Positions 25,273-36,917 are shown, counted from the first letter of the stretch. The stretch is 64,000 nucleotides of DNA from Bryum argenteum (GCA_037043015.1 CM073328.1:10699495-10763494), one strand, 5' to 3'. The notes: generated from the sequence alone by a model not told the origin. Made by a program: numbers and translations.

Positions 25273-26300
25273 CGTTGATCGCTAAAATAATTATAAGCCT
25301 TCGCTCATACAACCACCGACTTGTTTCGAGCCTGAAACCAGAACTGGCAAACACATAGAATCAGAAAATGCGCGAAGAATATACAGAGCTCCTCTTTTAC
25401 AGTAATGAAGACTAAAGGCACCGCCTTCCAACAAATTCATATCAATTTCCCAGCAGAAAAATAAGTGACGCTACCACGAGTATTACGAAAGTTTGTCATA
25501 ATCACAATTAATTCCCGAAAGAATGAAACTGAACGATAGCAGATTATAAGCAAACGCATCCCAAGTAGACATCTACTTAGAGAAGCAATAATAAAATAAC
25601 ATACTTTTCTTGCTCCAAGCGTTACTAGCTCACCATTCGATCTATAATCAATTGCACAAATTGACCTATCACTTTCCCAGCTGGAATCACATAAGCAGGA
25701 GTAATCCGCCAGCGCAGATGAAGAAAAAAAGAAAAAGAAAAGAAAATAAGCATACCGTCAGATAAAAAATCAACAATATTGGATCAGAAGTGCGCGCATC
25801 TCTCTTAAATTGTTGAACATCTGATTAAAGATGTAGTATAAAAACAAACGTTCAATCTTGCTCTCAGTGTTACTAACTCACCATTCGCTTGCAAGTGATA
25901 ATTAATCACAGTTATCACATAGACCGAAGTAATCCACGAATTCCGAGATGATTGACGAAAGAATACGAACATAGAAAAATTGCACTGGAGCAAGAACACG
26001 AGATTCACCTACAGCACAAATTCCTGGCCAAGTGTGTCTACCTTCTAAAGATCACCAACCACAACAAGCACACATGCTTCCTAGGGTTTCCCCACGCTTC
26101 AATGAAGCAAGAGCGCGAAAATAACAAGATTCAAATTCAGTGCACACGGATCACAACAAATGGCAATAAATTGGCATCCCACGCACCTTCCGCAGAAACG
26201 TGCGGATTTCAGTCGCCGAGCAGCGACGTCGACAACAATAAGAAGAGCTGGAAACTGGAGCATCCAGAAAAAGAGGGAGACGACTACCGGTGATCACCAG
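25273..26300 (-). promoter_or_regulatory. 5' flank/leader of the SdpI-like gene with a ~250-bp direct duplication
   Basis: A segment at about 25610-25720 (starting CTTGCTCCAAGCGTTACTAG) recurs at about 25857-25965 (CTTGCTCTCAGTGTTACTAA), including CTCACCATTCG and AGTAATCC blocks. On the minus strand a candidate acceptor (TGGTTTCAG) near 25330 suggests that the 5' UTR is spliced and that the duplication is within a leader intron. This is inference. Confidence 0.4.
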
Positions 26301-26460
26301 TGCGCCATCCATTCCAACTGGTGATCATCGGTCCTTGATGCGAATGGGTGACACGATATGCTGATAAGTCAGGTGGACGTGTCAGCTAAACCAGCTCTCC
26401 GCTTGACGATCGTCGAAAATCTGACGAACGAGATTATATTCGTCCCGCGCATATGCTCGT
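26290..26460. promoter_or_regulatory. Shared divergent promoter region (SdpI-like / ThrE-like genes)
   Basis: This GC-richer segment separates the two divergent transcription units. It contains an ABRE-like core ACGTGTC at 26377-26383 and repeated TGATCA palindromes (about 26291-26330). The plus-strand leader probably runs to a strong donor GAG|GTGAGT at 26685/26686 and rejoins at TTTGCAG near 27442, giving a leader intron of about 757 bp. Confidence 0.4.
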
Positions 26461-26849
26461 CCTGATGCTGCCTCCGGTGCATGTCGAATTCGTCGCCGCG
26501 CTCAATCATGTCTGCGGCTGTGGTTACAATCGCTGGATGGCGGTTGGAATTCTGACCTTTTCGAGCTCTGTCAGCGGTACTTATCGGCTTCTACTCCTGT
26601 TTCTAGGGTATGGGCGTCGATTGTGTTTCAATGGCGGCTTGAAGCTTTATTTTACTGGTGGTTTATACTAGTCTTGTTTGCGGAGGTGAGTACACTCACG
26701 TGTTTCTCTTGAATGGTGGGAGATTGGAAAGGTGAAATCATTTATCTGTTATACTCCAGAGTTTGACAATGTGGAGAGTGAACGTGTAAATCAGATGGAA
26801 ATTCTTGCTTACCAGGTTCTTGAGGAAGATTGAGTTTTATGTTACAAGG

Positions 26850-27180
26850 CGATGTTCTTGTTCGTGTTACTTCAAGGAGAGCTGTGTAAGCTTCGGTTTT
26901 TGGAACAGGAAGATTTTTTTATGTGTAGATGCACTCGTTCTTCAGTCGATTCGGCAGTTTTATCATTATTTTATTAATTTTTCAATGTTTTATTCTCTCC
27001 TTCTCTAGTATGGTTCAGTTTGTGACGATTAGACTGTTCATGAGACGAGTCAGACAGCTTGTTCGTGTAATGTCGAAGAGAGTTGTGTGAGCTTCGTTTT
27101 CTTCAACGGGAGATGTTTGTGATGTGTACATCTAACAGCTCTTTAATCGGTTGTGTACATTTTTTATTCTTATCCTTCTC
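26850..27180. repeat. Diverged direct repeats in the leader intron of ThrE-like copy 1
   Basis: Units containing variants of GAGAGTTGTGTGAGCTTCG, CGGGAGATGTTTGTGATGTG and TTCTCTAGTATG recur about every 200 bp here. The same unit recurs at 34760-35400 upstream of copy 2, so the flank was duplicated together with the gene and further amplified. Confidence 0.6.
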
Positions 27181-27504
27181 TAGTATGTTCATTGTGTGAC
27201 GAGATATACTGTTCAATATCATCTTTCTCAGTGTGTGACGAGGTAGACTGTTCATGTGACGAGTTAGAGGTGGTGTTAGTATTTTTGGAGGAAAAACGCC
27301 CGTGTTGGAGGTTGTAGTGGTGTGCTTGTATGCTTGACATATATGTATTGAAGATTTGTGTAGGAGCTTGGACGCTCGTGTTGTATGGACCAGTATAGTT
27401 CACTTGACGCCAACGTACTCAAACATATGTGCCTCTTTGCAGAGAGCGGTGATGGTTCCATCACTGTAGGCGAGAAAGAAGCGAGGATTTGAAGTCGAGC
27501 AGCC

Positions 27505-29083
27505 ATGTTTTCCAGCAACATCAGAGAGAAGTTGCTCAAGGGAACAGGGAATCGTGAAGTAATTGATGGAAACGCTCTCGCGAGGGATGCTTTCGGCAGA
27601 CATGCCAAGAAAAGGTCTTATACCGAAGCTGAAGTCATAGCAAAACTTCAATCAAAGCCTCCGCACTTGATCAGCCCTGGGCTTCGGCGAAGGTTTCTAA
27701 TACGTCTTGCGATGGCGCTTCACTCTTATGGAAGCTCCGCTGCTCGAACCGAATACTTGATTGACAAGGCTGCTGATAAGTTGGAAGTCAAAGCGAATAT
27801 CTCCGTTTTTCCATCCTTGATTCTTCTCTCGTTCCCAGGTACCTTTTCGAGCCTCGTTGTCTCCCGCATCAGCATATAGCTCACCGTGATTTCTGATCGG
27901 TGCTCTTTTTGCAGGCGTGGACTTGAGTGATCCTAATCAGAAGGAGATTCACATGCTCACTGTCGAGCCAGACCTTGATGTGGACAAGCTTGGACGGGCA
28001 GATGAGCTTGCGAATGGAGTTGGAAACGAAGGTGCTCCTTTGTCGTTAGCATATTGGAGACTGAAGGCGATAGCGAGCTCCTCTCCTGAGTTTGGCAAAT
28101 GGTGGCGGTTATTTGGATATGCTCTCTCTGCATCCATGTCCTCGCTGATGTTTTTCAACGGAAGCCTGTGGGACGCCCTCTTCTCCTTCGTTCTAGGTCT
28201 TGCAGTGGGCATCCTGGAGTATATCTCATCAAAATCCTCCCTTTACGCAAGTGTGTTGGAGTTCACAGCCGCTCTTGTGGTCTCCTTTCTGGCACGGATG
28301 TTCCAAGTGCAGTTCAAGAGCTACGAGCTTTGTTTCTTCGCAATGGCGCTCTCCGCTCTGGTACAACTCCTCCCAGGATTGTCGCTCACGCTCGGAGTGA
28401 GCGAGATGGTAGCGAAGTCGCACGTGACAGGGACATCACGCATCATGTACGCGCTATTCTCTGCGTTGCAGCTTGGCTTTGGAATTGCGATGGGAGAGAA
28501 TCTGGTGCTGTGGGCACCGAAACCAGTCTCTGCTGAGTGCATATCTCCGACGCTCCCCATCTGGCTCAAGCTCGTATGGTTCAGTGGGTACACATTCGCC
28601 TCGAATGTGCTCTTAAATGCAAGGCTGGATCAATGGCCAGGAATGGCCTTCGCCTCCTTCGTGGGTTACGTGTGCTCTGAAGCAACAAGCTTGAAGTTCT
28701 CATCAACTGTGTCGTCTGTGATCTCCGCGTTCGCAGTTGGCATCACAGGAACGGCGTACTCGGGATTCACTGGCGATCTTCCCCTTGTTATGGTTCTTTC
28801 CGGCATTTTGTTGCTGGTTCCAGGCGGTATTGGCGTCCAAGGTGTGACTGCCATGCTTGGAGACGATGTTCTCTCAGGTATGGGCTTTGTTTTTGACATG
28901 GTCATTGTTGGATTATCCATCACGCTTGGCTTGTTGTTAGCAAAGATTGCTCTACCTTCAGCTCTCTTCGGCAGCACTGGCAAGAAATCCACTAGCAAGA
29001 ACACTTTGCCCCGCGAGTTGGAGCATGACCGGTCGAATTTAGACTCGTCTAGTTCCAGCGATGAGGAAGACATGGCCATCTGA
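27505..29083 (+). CDS. ThrE/Prm10-like (DUF1212 + DUF3815) membrane permease, intact copy 1
   Basis: Two exons (27505-27838 and 27915-29083, phase 1) give 500 residues. The first exon carries RRRFLIRLAMALHSYGSSAA and KLEVKANISVFPSLILLSFP, the N-terminal ThrE/YjjP-type signature. The second begins GVDLSDPNQKEIH and contains about ten hydrophobic segments (for example WDALFSFVLGLAVGILEY, VLEFTAALVVSFLAR, FFAMALSALVQLLPGLSLTL, YALFSALQLGFGIAMG). The order WDA..FVLG, FE..AA.VVSFLAR, LPG..LT and LGFGI..G is that of the fungal pheromone-regulated protein Prm10 and bacterial threonine/serine exporters. The tail is serine- and acid-rich (LDSSSSSDEEDMAI). Substrate and membrane are not known. Start: first ATG after the probable leader acceptor; both other copies share the ATG and SNxRE phrase. 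Two decayed copies lie downstream. Confidence 0.85.
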
Positions 29084-30481
29084 GACGAGTTTTCTTACCA
29101 TTTTGTATAAAAATATTATATATCTGCTTCGCAATTACAAGCAGCAAATTTCTTGACTTAATTCCAACAAGAATATATATTATGCGTGTGCATAGTGAAA
29201 CTGAATATATCATGGTGTCTCCAACAATCAAGATACTATTGTATCTTACGTAAGTACTCAGAATGTGAACATGGAAGAATGTTTTTATTCTTGTTGTGAA
29301 CATTGAGGAATGTTTTTATTCTTGTTGTTGGTATGTAATAGTGAATAATACATCATAATCTTGTAGTCACGAGGGCTCTTGACTCCGAATTTGATTTACA
29401 AGATTGTATGGTTGACTTAAGATATATAAAACTTTGAAGCCCAAAAGTTTGAAAAGTTTTGTTTAATTCTATATTTTGACTAAAGCCTTAAAGTTCAACA
29501 TCATCAAGGTAGTAAGGTGCTTAGAATCTTAATACAACAAAGTTTTGTCAAATATATAGCTTGTTATTTGGTGACATAGTTTTTACTTGTTAATTTTACA
29601 ACTTATGTTGTTGAGTAGGAAACAAAGCTTACACCAAGAATTGTGGCACATTGCCTTCTTTGACATATTGAGACTTAGTGAGGACTGATTCTCTTATGAA
29701 AATTAAATTGCACTTATAGATGGTTTTCATGTTGTACTATGATTTACCGTGGTTTTCGCCCTTGTGCACTTATAGATGGTTTTCATGTTGTACTATGATC
29801 TACCGTGGTTTTCGCCCTTGTGCCCTTGAGCGACAGGCAATTTTTTCATGTTGCACTATGATCTTGTCCTTGTGCCCTTGTGCGACAGGCAATTTGAATT
29901 TTAAGAGGATTTTGCAATGGCCCTTGTGCAATAGGCGACTTTGAATTTTAAGAGAATTTTGCTTTGTCAATTTTAAGTGGATTCTGCAAGGTTCACATTG
30001 CTCTCATACAATCACAAAATGACAAATGTAATGTCCTAATTTTGAAATAGGTTAACAATACTTCATATCCAATCACAAGATGAAAATTGTCACAATCTCC
30101 TTCATAGATAATTATGTATGATGAATCTAAACGTAGGAAAACACAAATCATATTTGTGTAAGGTGAATTCGGAGAAAATTACATAATAGCATCAAATGCT
30201 GATCTTTGTCAGACTTAATGTCAACATCCTAAACCGTGCCATGTAGGGAGGCCAACAAATCCAACTTCTAGAATTTATGATAAGCTTTTTAAAAGTCCAA
30301 AAAATAATAATCCCAATAGGTCCAAGTTAATTTGCCCATGCACACAAATTGTTTACACAACTGACTACACTGCATATCTTGTACTAAAATTTGATGAACA
30401 GGTCACCTTGTGTAAGCTCAAAAACTAGAAACAAATGATGATTAGATTTTGGCAACAGAGTATCTTTCACCATGATCCTAT
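29084..30481. other. Spacer with short tandem duplication, no gene
   Basis: The 3' UTR of the permease is followed by AT-rich DNA. At about 29711-29820 a ~56-bp unit (ACTTATAGATGGTTTTCATG onward) is repeated twice, with a partial third copy to about 29885. The motif AACAATCAAGATACTA near 29223 recurs at 37983 behind copy 2, so the 3' flank belongs to the duplicated block. Confidence 0.6.
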
Positions 30482-30760
30482 CACTAGTGCGAAATGGTGT
30501 TCAAACACTATGTTGAAACACTATCCTAGGTTGGGATAGTGTTTCAACCATGAAAATTCCTAGATAATGTTTCAACATGGTTGAAACACTATTACAACAT
30601 AAGATAGTGTTTCAATCAAATAAGTATTTGTAGATATTGCTTCCCGATATTACACTAGCCCAAAGAATCAAGAGAAATATTACATATCACGACATAATCA
30701 TTTCTTCAAGTTTAGGAAAATGTACGAAAACTTCAGAATAACATTTGAAAATGTCTACGG

Positions 30761-30845
30761 CTGCTCACTTCTAGGAATCTCGGCTGCTCACTTCTAGGAA
30801 TCTCGGCTGCTCACTTCTAGGAATCTCGGCTGCTCACTTCTCGGG
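30761..30845. repeat. 23-bp tandem repeat inside the CACTA element, ~3.7 copies
   Basis: The unit GGCTGCTCACTTCTAGGAATC recurs at 23-bp spacing four times, the last copy diverging at CTTCTCGGG. It lies just inside the left subterminal region. Confidence 0.9.
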
Positions 30846-30887
30846 ACTATGGCCAATGAGTCAACGCCACTTCCTTTGCTGCATTTT

Positions 30888-31331
30888 CTACAAGATAGAA
30901 TTGACAGCTTGCTTTGAGAACATTTGTTGAGTAGAGAGGAAAGCTTCTGTTTCGTTTTGGATGGTGCTTTCGGCCGTGATGGCGCCTCTTTGGAGAAGTC
31001 GAAGCTGGATTTCTGGCAATCTACGGCCAAGGTCAAGCAGGAGGTACAATGATTGCTTACTTTGAAATTCAGTGAATTTTAGCACGGAATTCAGTTTGTG
31101 ATTGTGGAAATAGTGACCTAGGGTTTCACCGCTGTGGACAAGCTGGAGAATTTCGACAGGTGATGGCGACTTTTCGATGATGACGAGCTTTTGCGGGGAT
31201 TCTGATTGAGAAATTATGGTCGTGGATAACGTGAGTGGCTCAGGGTTTTTGCTGCAATGTGCGTGGGATTGACCATTGTTTCTGCAGGTGGAGCTTGGAG
31301 GAGGTGGTGGTATCGGGAATAAGAATTCCAA
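30888..31331. other. Overlapping open frames inside the CACTA element, unidentified cargo
   Basis: The minus strand is open for 147 codons (30888-31331, proline-rich start then LGRRLPEIQLRLLQRGAI). The plus strand is open over 31276-31500 (ELGGGGGIGNKNSNGGGDG, RRWKLFHRFCCWIERAV), after a plausible acceptor TTTCTGCAG. The plus-strand reading could be the cytoplasmic N-terminus of the captured kinase. Neither matches a family I recognise. Confidence 0.3.
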
Positions 31332-31639
31332 TGGAGGTGGTGATGGACGACGCTGGAAGCTGTTTCATCGCTTTTGTTGTTGGATTGAACGAGCTGTCGA
31401 CGCATTCGCCAGTTTCTGGCCGTTCCGATGGTCGGCAGCACATTCCGGGGTTCCGCTGCTGGCGAAGGTTATCACGCAACCATTGTCACATTTGGAAGTT
31501 AAGAAATACTCGCTTAGCTTTAGACTTATGACGTTACGGTCCTTCTTAAGACAAAAGGAAATTTTCTTGTTTCATTTGTAACACGTCGCGCTATCGATGG
31601 TTTTTAGGATCGTAATTGAGAACTTAAAAGATTTTGGCC

Positions 31640-32270
31640 TATGAGTGATTTCGTTCACAGGAGTAAAACTGTAAGTAGTGGTAGCAGGCGATGTCCTCAA
31701 TGTGAGCCTGTTTTACAGGACATTGGAACATTTAGGTTTGAGCTTCTTGAGTAAGCAGATCGTTTTTCAACTACGGTATCTTCGTAAACGTGTACGTGTA
31801 TTTAGCTCTCGCTTTTGTATACCGAGTGATTCCGTTCACTAGAGGAAAAAAAATTACAGGTGAAGTCCTGAGTGTGAGCCATTTGTAGTTACATGATCGT
31901 GAGTTTTCCTTTGAAGGATTGTGTGTACTCAGGAATTCAGTTTTGAGCTTATTCACAAAGCAGATCAAGTAGGATCTCAACGTGAAGTTGTTAATGGTGA
32001 ATTTTATTCAGCCAATTTTGTATACAGAGTGATTCTACTTATTATAACTAGTGACAGGAGGTTACAGTCTCAGAGTGAGCCATTTGTACTTCAAAGGATC
32101 ATGTGTACCCAAGGCTTTAGGTTTGTGCTTATTCCGAAAGCAGAGAAATTTTAACCCACCCTAGGATCATACACCCGATGCCGAGAACGGTGAATTCAGC
32201 CATTTTTTACACAGAATATTTCCAGGAGTATAATCAGAACTAGTGACAGCATGTGAGGGTTAAGTGAAGG
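31640..32270. repeat. ~200-bp diverged tandem repeats inside the CACTA element
   Basis: Three or so units share GTGATTCCGTTCACT-like starts, AGTGTGAGCCATTTGTA, TGTGTACTCAGGAATT and TTGAGCTTATTCACAAAGCA blocks (about 31645, 31825 and 32027). No coding function was seen. Confidence 0.65.
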
Positions 32271-32301
32271 CGAGGTTTAAAGGTTGAGCACGGTGTTGCA
32301 G

Positions 32302-34095
32302 GAAAGCAATAAGGGAGCCCTAACAGTAGACACACTCCACGATGCCATGTGGTTGTTCATAGTTGTACCATTCGTGAGCTTTATCTGCGGCTCCTGCAAC
32401 GCCTTTTCGCTTTGCATCTTCAATTTAGTGCACTGGGACAAGCTACTATTAGTATGGCCAAGCTGGGTACTAGGAGACTTATCATCGATTCTCTGTGTCG
32501 CGCCCTGCATTCTCCACTTATGGAACGTGCTACAACCCGACATGCTACCAATTCTGGGCCAACCGAGGAAGTCCAGGGCAGTTATTGAGTTCGAGGGGCC
32601 TCTAGACTCCGAGGATGGAAGCTCTCCTAATAAAACAATCGAAGACAGAGAAGCTGTTGCACTTCGAACTTTGCACAGCAGGAGCTCGCTCTTGCCACGG
32701 AACGGCAACGAGACCGTCTTCCGCGAGGGATTCTCGGATGCTGATCTTCTCGAAGTAGACTTGGAAAGTGGAACCTCACAGAAACCTCGAGAAGCTCCTG
32801 TTTTGAAGCGGAAGTTCAAAGACGGAGTGGAGGTTTTGAAAGGGAAGTGGAACAAGTGGGTGTTGGAGAGACGACGAAAGCTTTGTGTTGGTGGTGAAGG
32901 ATCTCGCTCTTATTTGCTTGTTGAAGAAAGTAGCTTCTCTAGCGCTGAAGAAGGGCTCATCTCTGTACGACGAAGCTCATCGAGGTCTTGCTCACTACTC
33001 TCTCTCTCTTTGCTTTCAACATCTTTGAGTTTCTTATTGTGACATGATCGTTTTTCAGGCCTCATCGTCGACTCTCCTTGACACGAAAAGGTCCTCAAGT
33101 TTGTTTGCAACAACGATTTGTATTGAAACTGGCAGAATGCATCGTTCTCTTTGTGGTGCTCATCATCCTCTCGTTGGTCATCTTCTTCAACTTGGTACGT
33201 TAAACGGTGAAAATTGTAGTCAAAGCATGTTCCATATGACCTTCTCAATATTGTAACCTATCTCGATTGATGTAAGTTTCATGAAGCTCAATCTTTAACA
33301 AGTATGTTACGCATTTCCAGAGCTTATGAGTTATCTTAGTGATGTAGCTGTTGTACGTGATCCTAAATCCTTGAAGCAGGACATGAAGGAGACACATCAC
33401 ATACTTTACCTTTATGCGATGAAGTCAATTGCGGAGTCTATCGAGAAGTAGTTTTTGAGCTTTTCGGAGTGTGATTTGATCGTGTGTTCTGTCGTAGTGA
33501 TACTCATTTTCGATTGTTGACAGGGAGTACGTGATACTGATGCCGTGCAAAGACTATCTTACTTGGTATTTCCAGTAGTAATCTGGTCTTCATTTCGGTT
33601 CAATCGCACCGTTCGCAGTTCTGGTCGTTGCCATCATCGCTAGTGCAGGCACAGCTGATCACAAAGGGCCGCTGTATCGTCGGAACGACAACCACTCTCT
33701 ATTGCAGGTAGCTCATCTTTCAGTACTCATTTGCAGTTTTAAGGTTTCGTCACATTTCTCACGAACCGATTTTGTTGCAGGTGCAAACATTTGTGTGCGT
33801 TTTGGCGGTCGTGGCTATCACTTTGGCGGTCGTGGCTATCACTTTGGCTGCCATTGTGCATGATCGAAAGGCTATGGAATGCAAGCTGAACGAAATGAAC
33901 AGCACGTTTGAATCGCAGGTAGAAGCATTGGTGAAGTGCATTAGCTGATTTATTTGTTTGCCCACACAGGTACGTGCAAGAACTTTGCAATTGGAACGTG
34001 CCAACAGATCATTACAAGTCTCCCAAGCTGCTGCTGAAGAAGCTAGCCGAGCCAAATCAGAGTTTCTGGCAAACATGAGTCATGAAATCAGGGCC
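32302..34095 (+). pseudogene. Captured fragment of a MASE1-domain histidine kinase
   Basis: Exon-like blocks retain plausible splice sites. 32302-32984 encodes a MASE1-type membrane segment (VSFICGSCNAFSLCIF, WVLGDLSSILCVAPCILH) and a cytosolic loop. 33059-33194 encodes a membrane helix (LAECIVLFVVLIILSLVIFF). About 33530-33707 has a broken membrane segment (YLVFPVVIWSSFRFN, then IAPFAVLVVAIIASAGTAD). 33781-33918 encodes VQTFVCVLAVVAITLA to ECKLNEMNSTFESQ. 33970-34095 encodes the start of the HisKA domain with the H-box (AKSEFLANMSHEIR). The sequence ends right after the phospho-acceptor His, with no kinase catalytic (HATPase) or receiver domain. A 21-bp in-frame duplication lies at about 33804-33845 (AVVAITL twice). 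Retained introns mean capture at DNA level. It is not expected to be functional. Confidence 0.75.
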
Positions 34096-34620
34096 AATAT
34101 AGTTTACATACAGATTCTAGGATATGGTTTACATAGATTTTAGGAAATCTTTGGGTAGTAGGTTAGTGGGGACGGGTAGTCTACGGATACAAGCTGTATC
34201 TATGTAAATTGGAACTGTGAAATCTACAAATTACGGCTGTGAATTCTACTATTTAAATCTCTCAATACTATGGATTGAATGTTTGAATATCTACAAATTG
34301 CAGAATACTAGAATCTACAAATTCGAGAGCTCCAAATCTATGGATCTAGAGACAAAAATCAATTGAATTAGAGATTCGCACATGGTGCCTAATATCTACA
34401 AATGAGATAATGTTGAAACACTATCTTCCTCAAATCTACATTTTATGTAGATGTTGAAACACTATGAGAGGGATAGTGTTTCAACATGATAGTGTTTCAA
34501 CCGGGTTGAAACACTATGTGAAACACTATTCACATAGTGTTTCAACCGATCTCAAGGACCGGTTGAAACGCTATGTGGATAGTGTTTCACATAGTGTTTA
34601 AACCATTCCCTGCACTAGTG

Positions 34621-35674
34621 TATTATCAATGCCAAAGTGATTTCATGCGCGCGCGACTTTGCTCTCGTTGTCTCGGACACCAAAGCACTTTCGATACTGT
34701 AGGTAACCTCCTCTCCGATCTGCAGAATGGTTTGATTTGCATCTATATAATCTTAGCCTTCAATCTCTAGTATGTTCAATTAAAGGATACTCCCGTCGAT
34801 ACCATCGGTAACCTCCTCTTCCATCTTCGCGATAGTCGGATTGAAGAGATTTTGCAGCTGTAGCTTGAATTGTAAGTTCCATCACTTTCATGTCACTGAT
34901 CTCGATCGTGTTATGACGAAGACAGTTGTGTAAGCTTCGCATTTTTGAGCGGGAGACGATTGTGATGTGCAAAATTAGCGGCTCCGAAGTCGATTTGTCA
35001 TCTTTTCACTTCTTGAGTAGGAGAGTGTTTGTCATGTGTAGAATGATGCATCTGCTCTTCAGTGGATTTCTCAATTTTTCAATCTTATACTTCTCTAACT
35101 TGTGTGGACTCTTCGTGTGGCGAGATATGTAGCTTGAACTTAAGTTACAAGTCACTGATCTTGATCGTTTTATAGCGAAGGGAGTTGCGGAAGGTTTGTT
35201 TCTTGAGCGGGAGACGACTGTGATGTGTAGGAGTAGTGACTTTTCAGTCGTTATTTTCATCATGTTCTTGGTCATGTCATATTGAGGAGAGTTGTGTGAG
35301 CTACGCATTATTTGAGCGGGAGAATGTTTATATTCTGGTAGATATATCAAACCATTTGCATTCTTTCAACCTTAACTTTCTGAGTGTGTGACGAGGTAGA
35401 CTGTTCAATCATGTGACTATATAGAGGTATTGTTAGCTATCTGAAGGGACTGCGTGCATGTGTTGAAGGTTTTAGTGGTGTGCAGGTATGTTTCTATGGA
35501 AGAATTTTTAGGAGCTTGGACGCCTGTGTATTTGTCACTCGTATTACGTGTTTTGTGGACCAGCAGACTGCAATTTACGGCGACTTGATCAAGCTTGTCT
35601 GCCATTTCGCTGAGCGCAGTGATGATCGCACCAGTGTAGGCGACAAAGAAGCGAGGATCTGAAGGCGAGCAGCC
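34621..35674. repeat. 5' flank of ThrE-like copy 2 with amplified repeat units
   Basis: The segment 34760-35400 contains about four diverged units with GTTGTGTAAGCTTCGCA-like, TTGAGCGGGAGACGATTGTG and ATGTGTAGA blocks, homologous to the leader-intron repeats of copy 1 (26850-27180). The CACTA element ends immediately before this flank. Confidence 0.65.
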
Positions 35675-36917
35675 ATGTCTTCCAGCAACATTAGAGAGGG
35701 ATTGCTCCCTGAACCAGAAGCTGAAGTTGAAGCAAATACACAATCGAGGCCTCTCAGTCCAAATTCACGCCGAGCGTTTTTGATACATCTTGCGATGGCG
35801 CTAAATTCGTATGGAAGCCCCGCTGCTCGAACTGAAGACTTGATCGTCAAGGCTGCGACAAAGTTGAACGTCGAAGTGAACATATCCGTTTTCTTATCCT
35901 TGATTCGTCTCTCGTTCCCAGGTCCGTTTAAGAGCCTCTATTCTCCTGTAGCAGCATATAGCTCACCATATCTCTAATCGGTGGTATTTTTTGCAGGCGT
36001 TAACTTGAATGATCCTGATCAGAAGGAGATTCACGTGGTCACAGTCAAGCCAGACCTTGATGTGGACAAGCTTGGACAGGCAGTTAAGCTTGCAAATACA
36101 GTGGGAGACGACGGTGCTCCTTTGGATCAGAGACTGAGGGATATAGCAAGCTCATCTCCTGAATTCGGCAGATGGTGGCGACTATTTGGATACGCTCTCT
36201 CTGCATCCATGTCCATGGGCATGGATCCATGTCCTCTCCATCCATGTCCATGGGTATGGATCCATGTCCATGGGCATGGATCCATGTCCTCTCTGCATCC
36301 ATGTCCATGGGCATGGATCCATGTCCAAGCTATTCTCTGCGTTGCAGATTAACTTTGGAATTGCGATGGGAGAGAATCTGGTGCTATGGGCACCGAAACC
36401 AGTCTCTGCTCAATGTGTGTCTCCGTCGCTCTCCATCTGGCTCAAGCTCGTCTGCGTCTGTGGATACACATTCGCCTCGAATGTGCTCTTAAATGCAAGG
36501 CTGGTTCAATGGCCAGGAATGGCCTTCGCCTCCTTCGTGGGTTACATGTGCTCGGTAGCAACAAGCTTGAAGTTCACATCGAGTGTGTCGTCTCTCATAT
36601 CTGCAATCGCAGTTGGCATCACTGGAACGGTGTGCTCGCGGTTCACTGGAACGGTGTGCTCGCGGTTCACCGGCGATCTACCCCTCGTCATGGTTCTCTC
36701 GGGCATTCTGTTAATATTTCCAAGCGGCATTGGCGTGCAAGGTGTGACTGCCATGCTTGAGGGCGATGTTCTCTCAGGTATGGGCTTTGTTTATAACTTT
36801 CTCGTTGTTGGATTATCCATTACTCTTGGCTTGTTGTTAGCAAAATTTGAGCTCTTCGACAGCACCAGTACTTTGCCCCGCGAATTGGAGTATAACCAGG
36901 CGGCGACAGACTCTTGA
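35675..36917 (+). pseudogene. ThrE/Prm10-like copy 2, internally rearranged
   Basis: Exon 1 (35675-35921, lacking about 29 codons found in copy 1) and the start of exon 2 (from 35997) keep the frame to WWRLFGYALSASMS. The next ~170 codons of copy 1 (the first membrane spans) are missing and replaced by a minisatellite of TCCATGTCCATGGGCATGGA units. After it, FGIAMGENLVLWAPKP resumes in another frame and runs open to TGA at 36917. The two frames would be joined by a possible GT-AG intron 36254-36347, which is in phase, but this is speculative. An in-frame 24-bp duplication is also present (GTVCSRFT twice, near 36627-36675). The acidic tail of copy 1 is lost. Either a pseudogene or a shortened protein with the C-terminal half only. 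Confidence 0.75.
36200..36330. repeat. Palindromic minisatellite replacing a coding segment in copy 2
   Basis: Repeated units of TCCATGTCCATGGGCATGGA and CCATGTCCTCTCTGCATCC. The core CCATGGGCATGG is nearly self-complementary. It starts exactly at the gene's own TCCATGTCC (present once in copy 1, GCATCCATGTCCTC), so the gene sequence appears to have seeded the expansion. Confidence 0.85.

Larger units (their letters stand above)
30482..34620. mobile_element. CACTA (En/Spm, CMC) transposon carrying captured gene pieces
   Basis: The left end reads CACTAGTGCGAAATGG and the right end reads ATTCCCTGCACTAGTG, so both termini are CACTA when read inward. Both are followed by AAACACTATG-type sequence. 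The 3-bp sequence TAT flanks both sides (30479-30481 and 34621-34623), the target duplication length known for CACTA elements. Subterminal regions (about 30500-30620 and 34395-34605) hold a cluster of direct and inverted copies of GTTGAAACACTAT, as expected for transposase-binding repeats. The 4139-bp interior has no recognisable TnpA/TnpD transposase, so the element is probably non-autonomous. It carries intron-containing pieces of a MASE1 histidine kinase. Confidence 0.9.
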
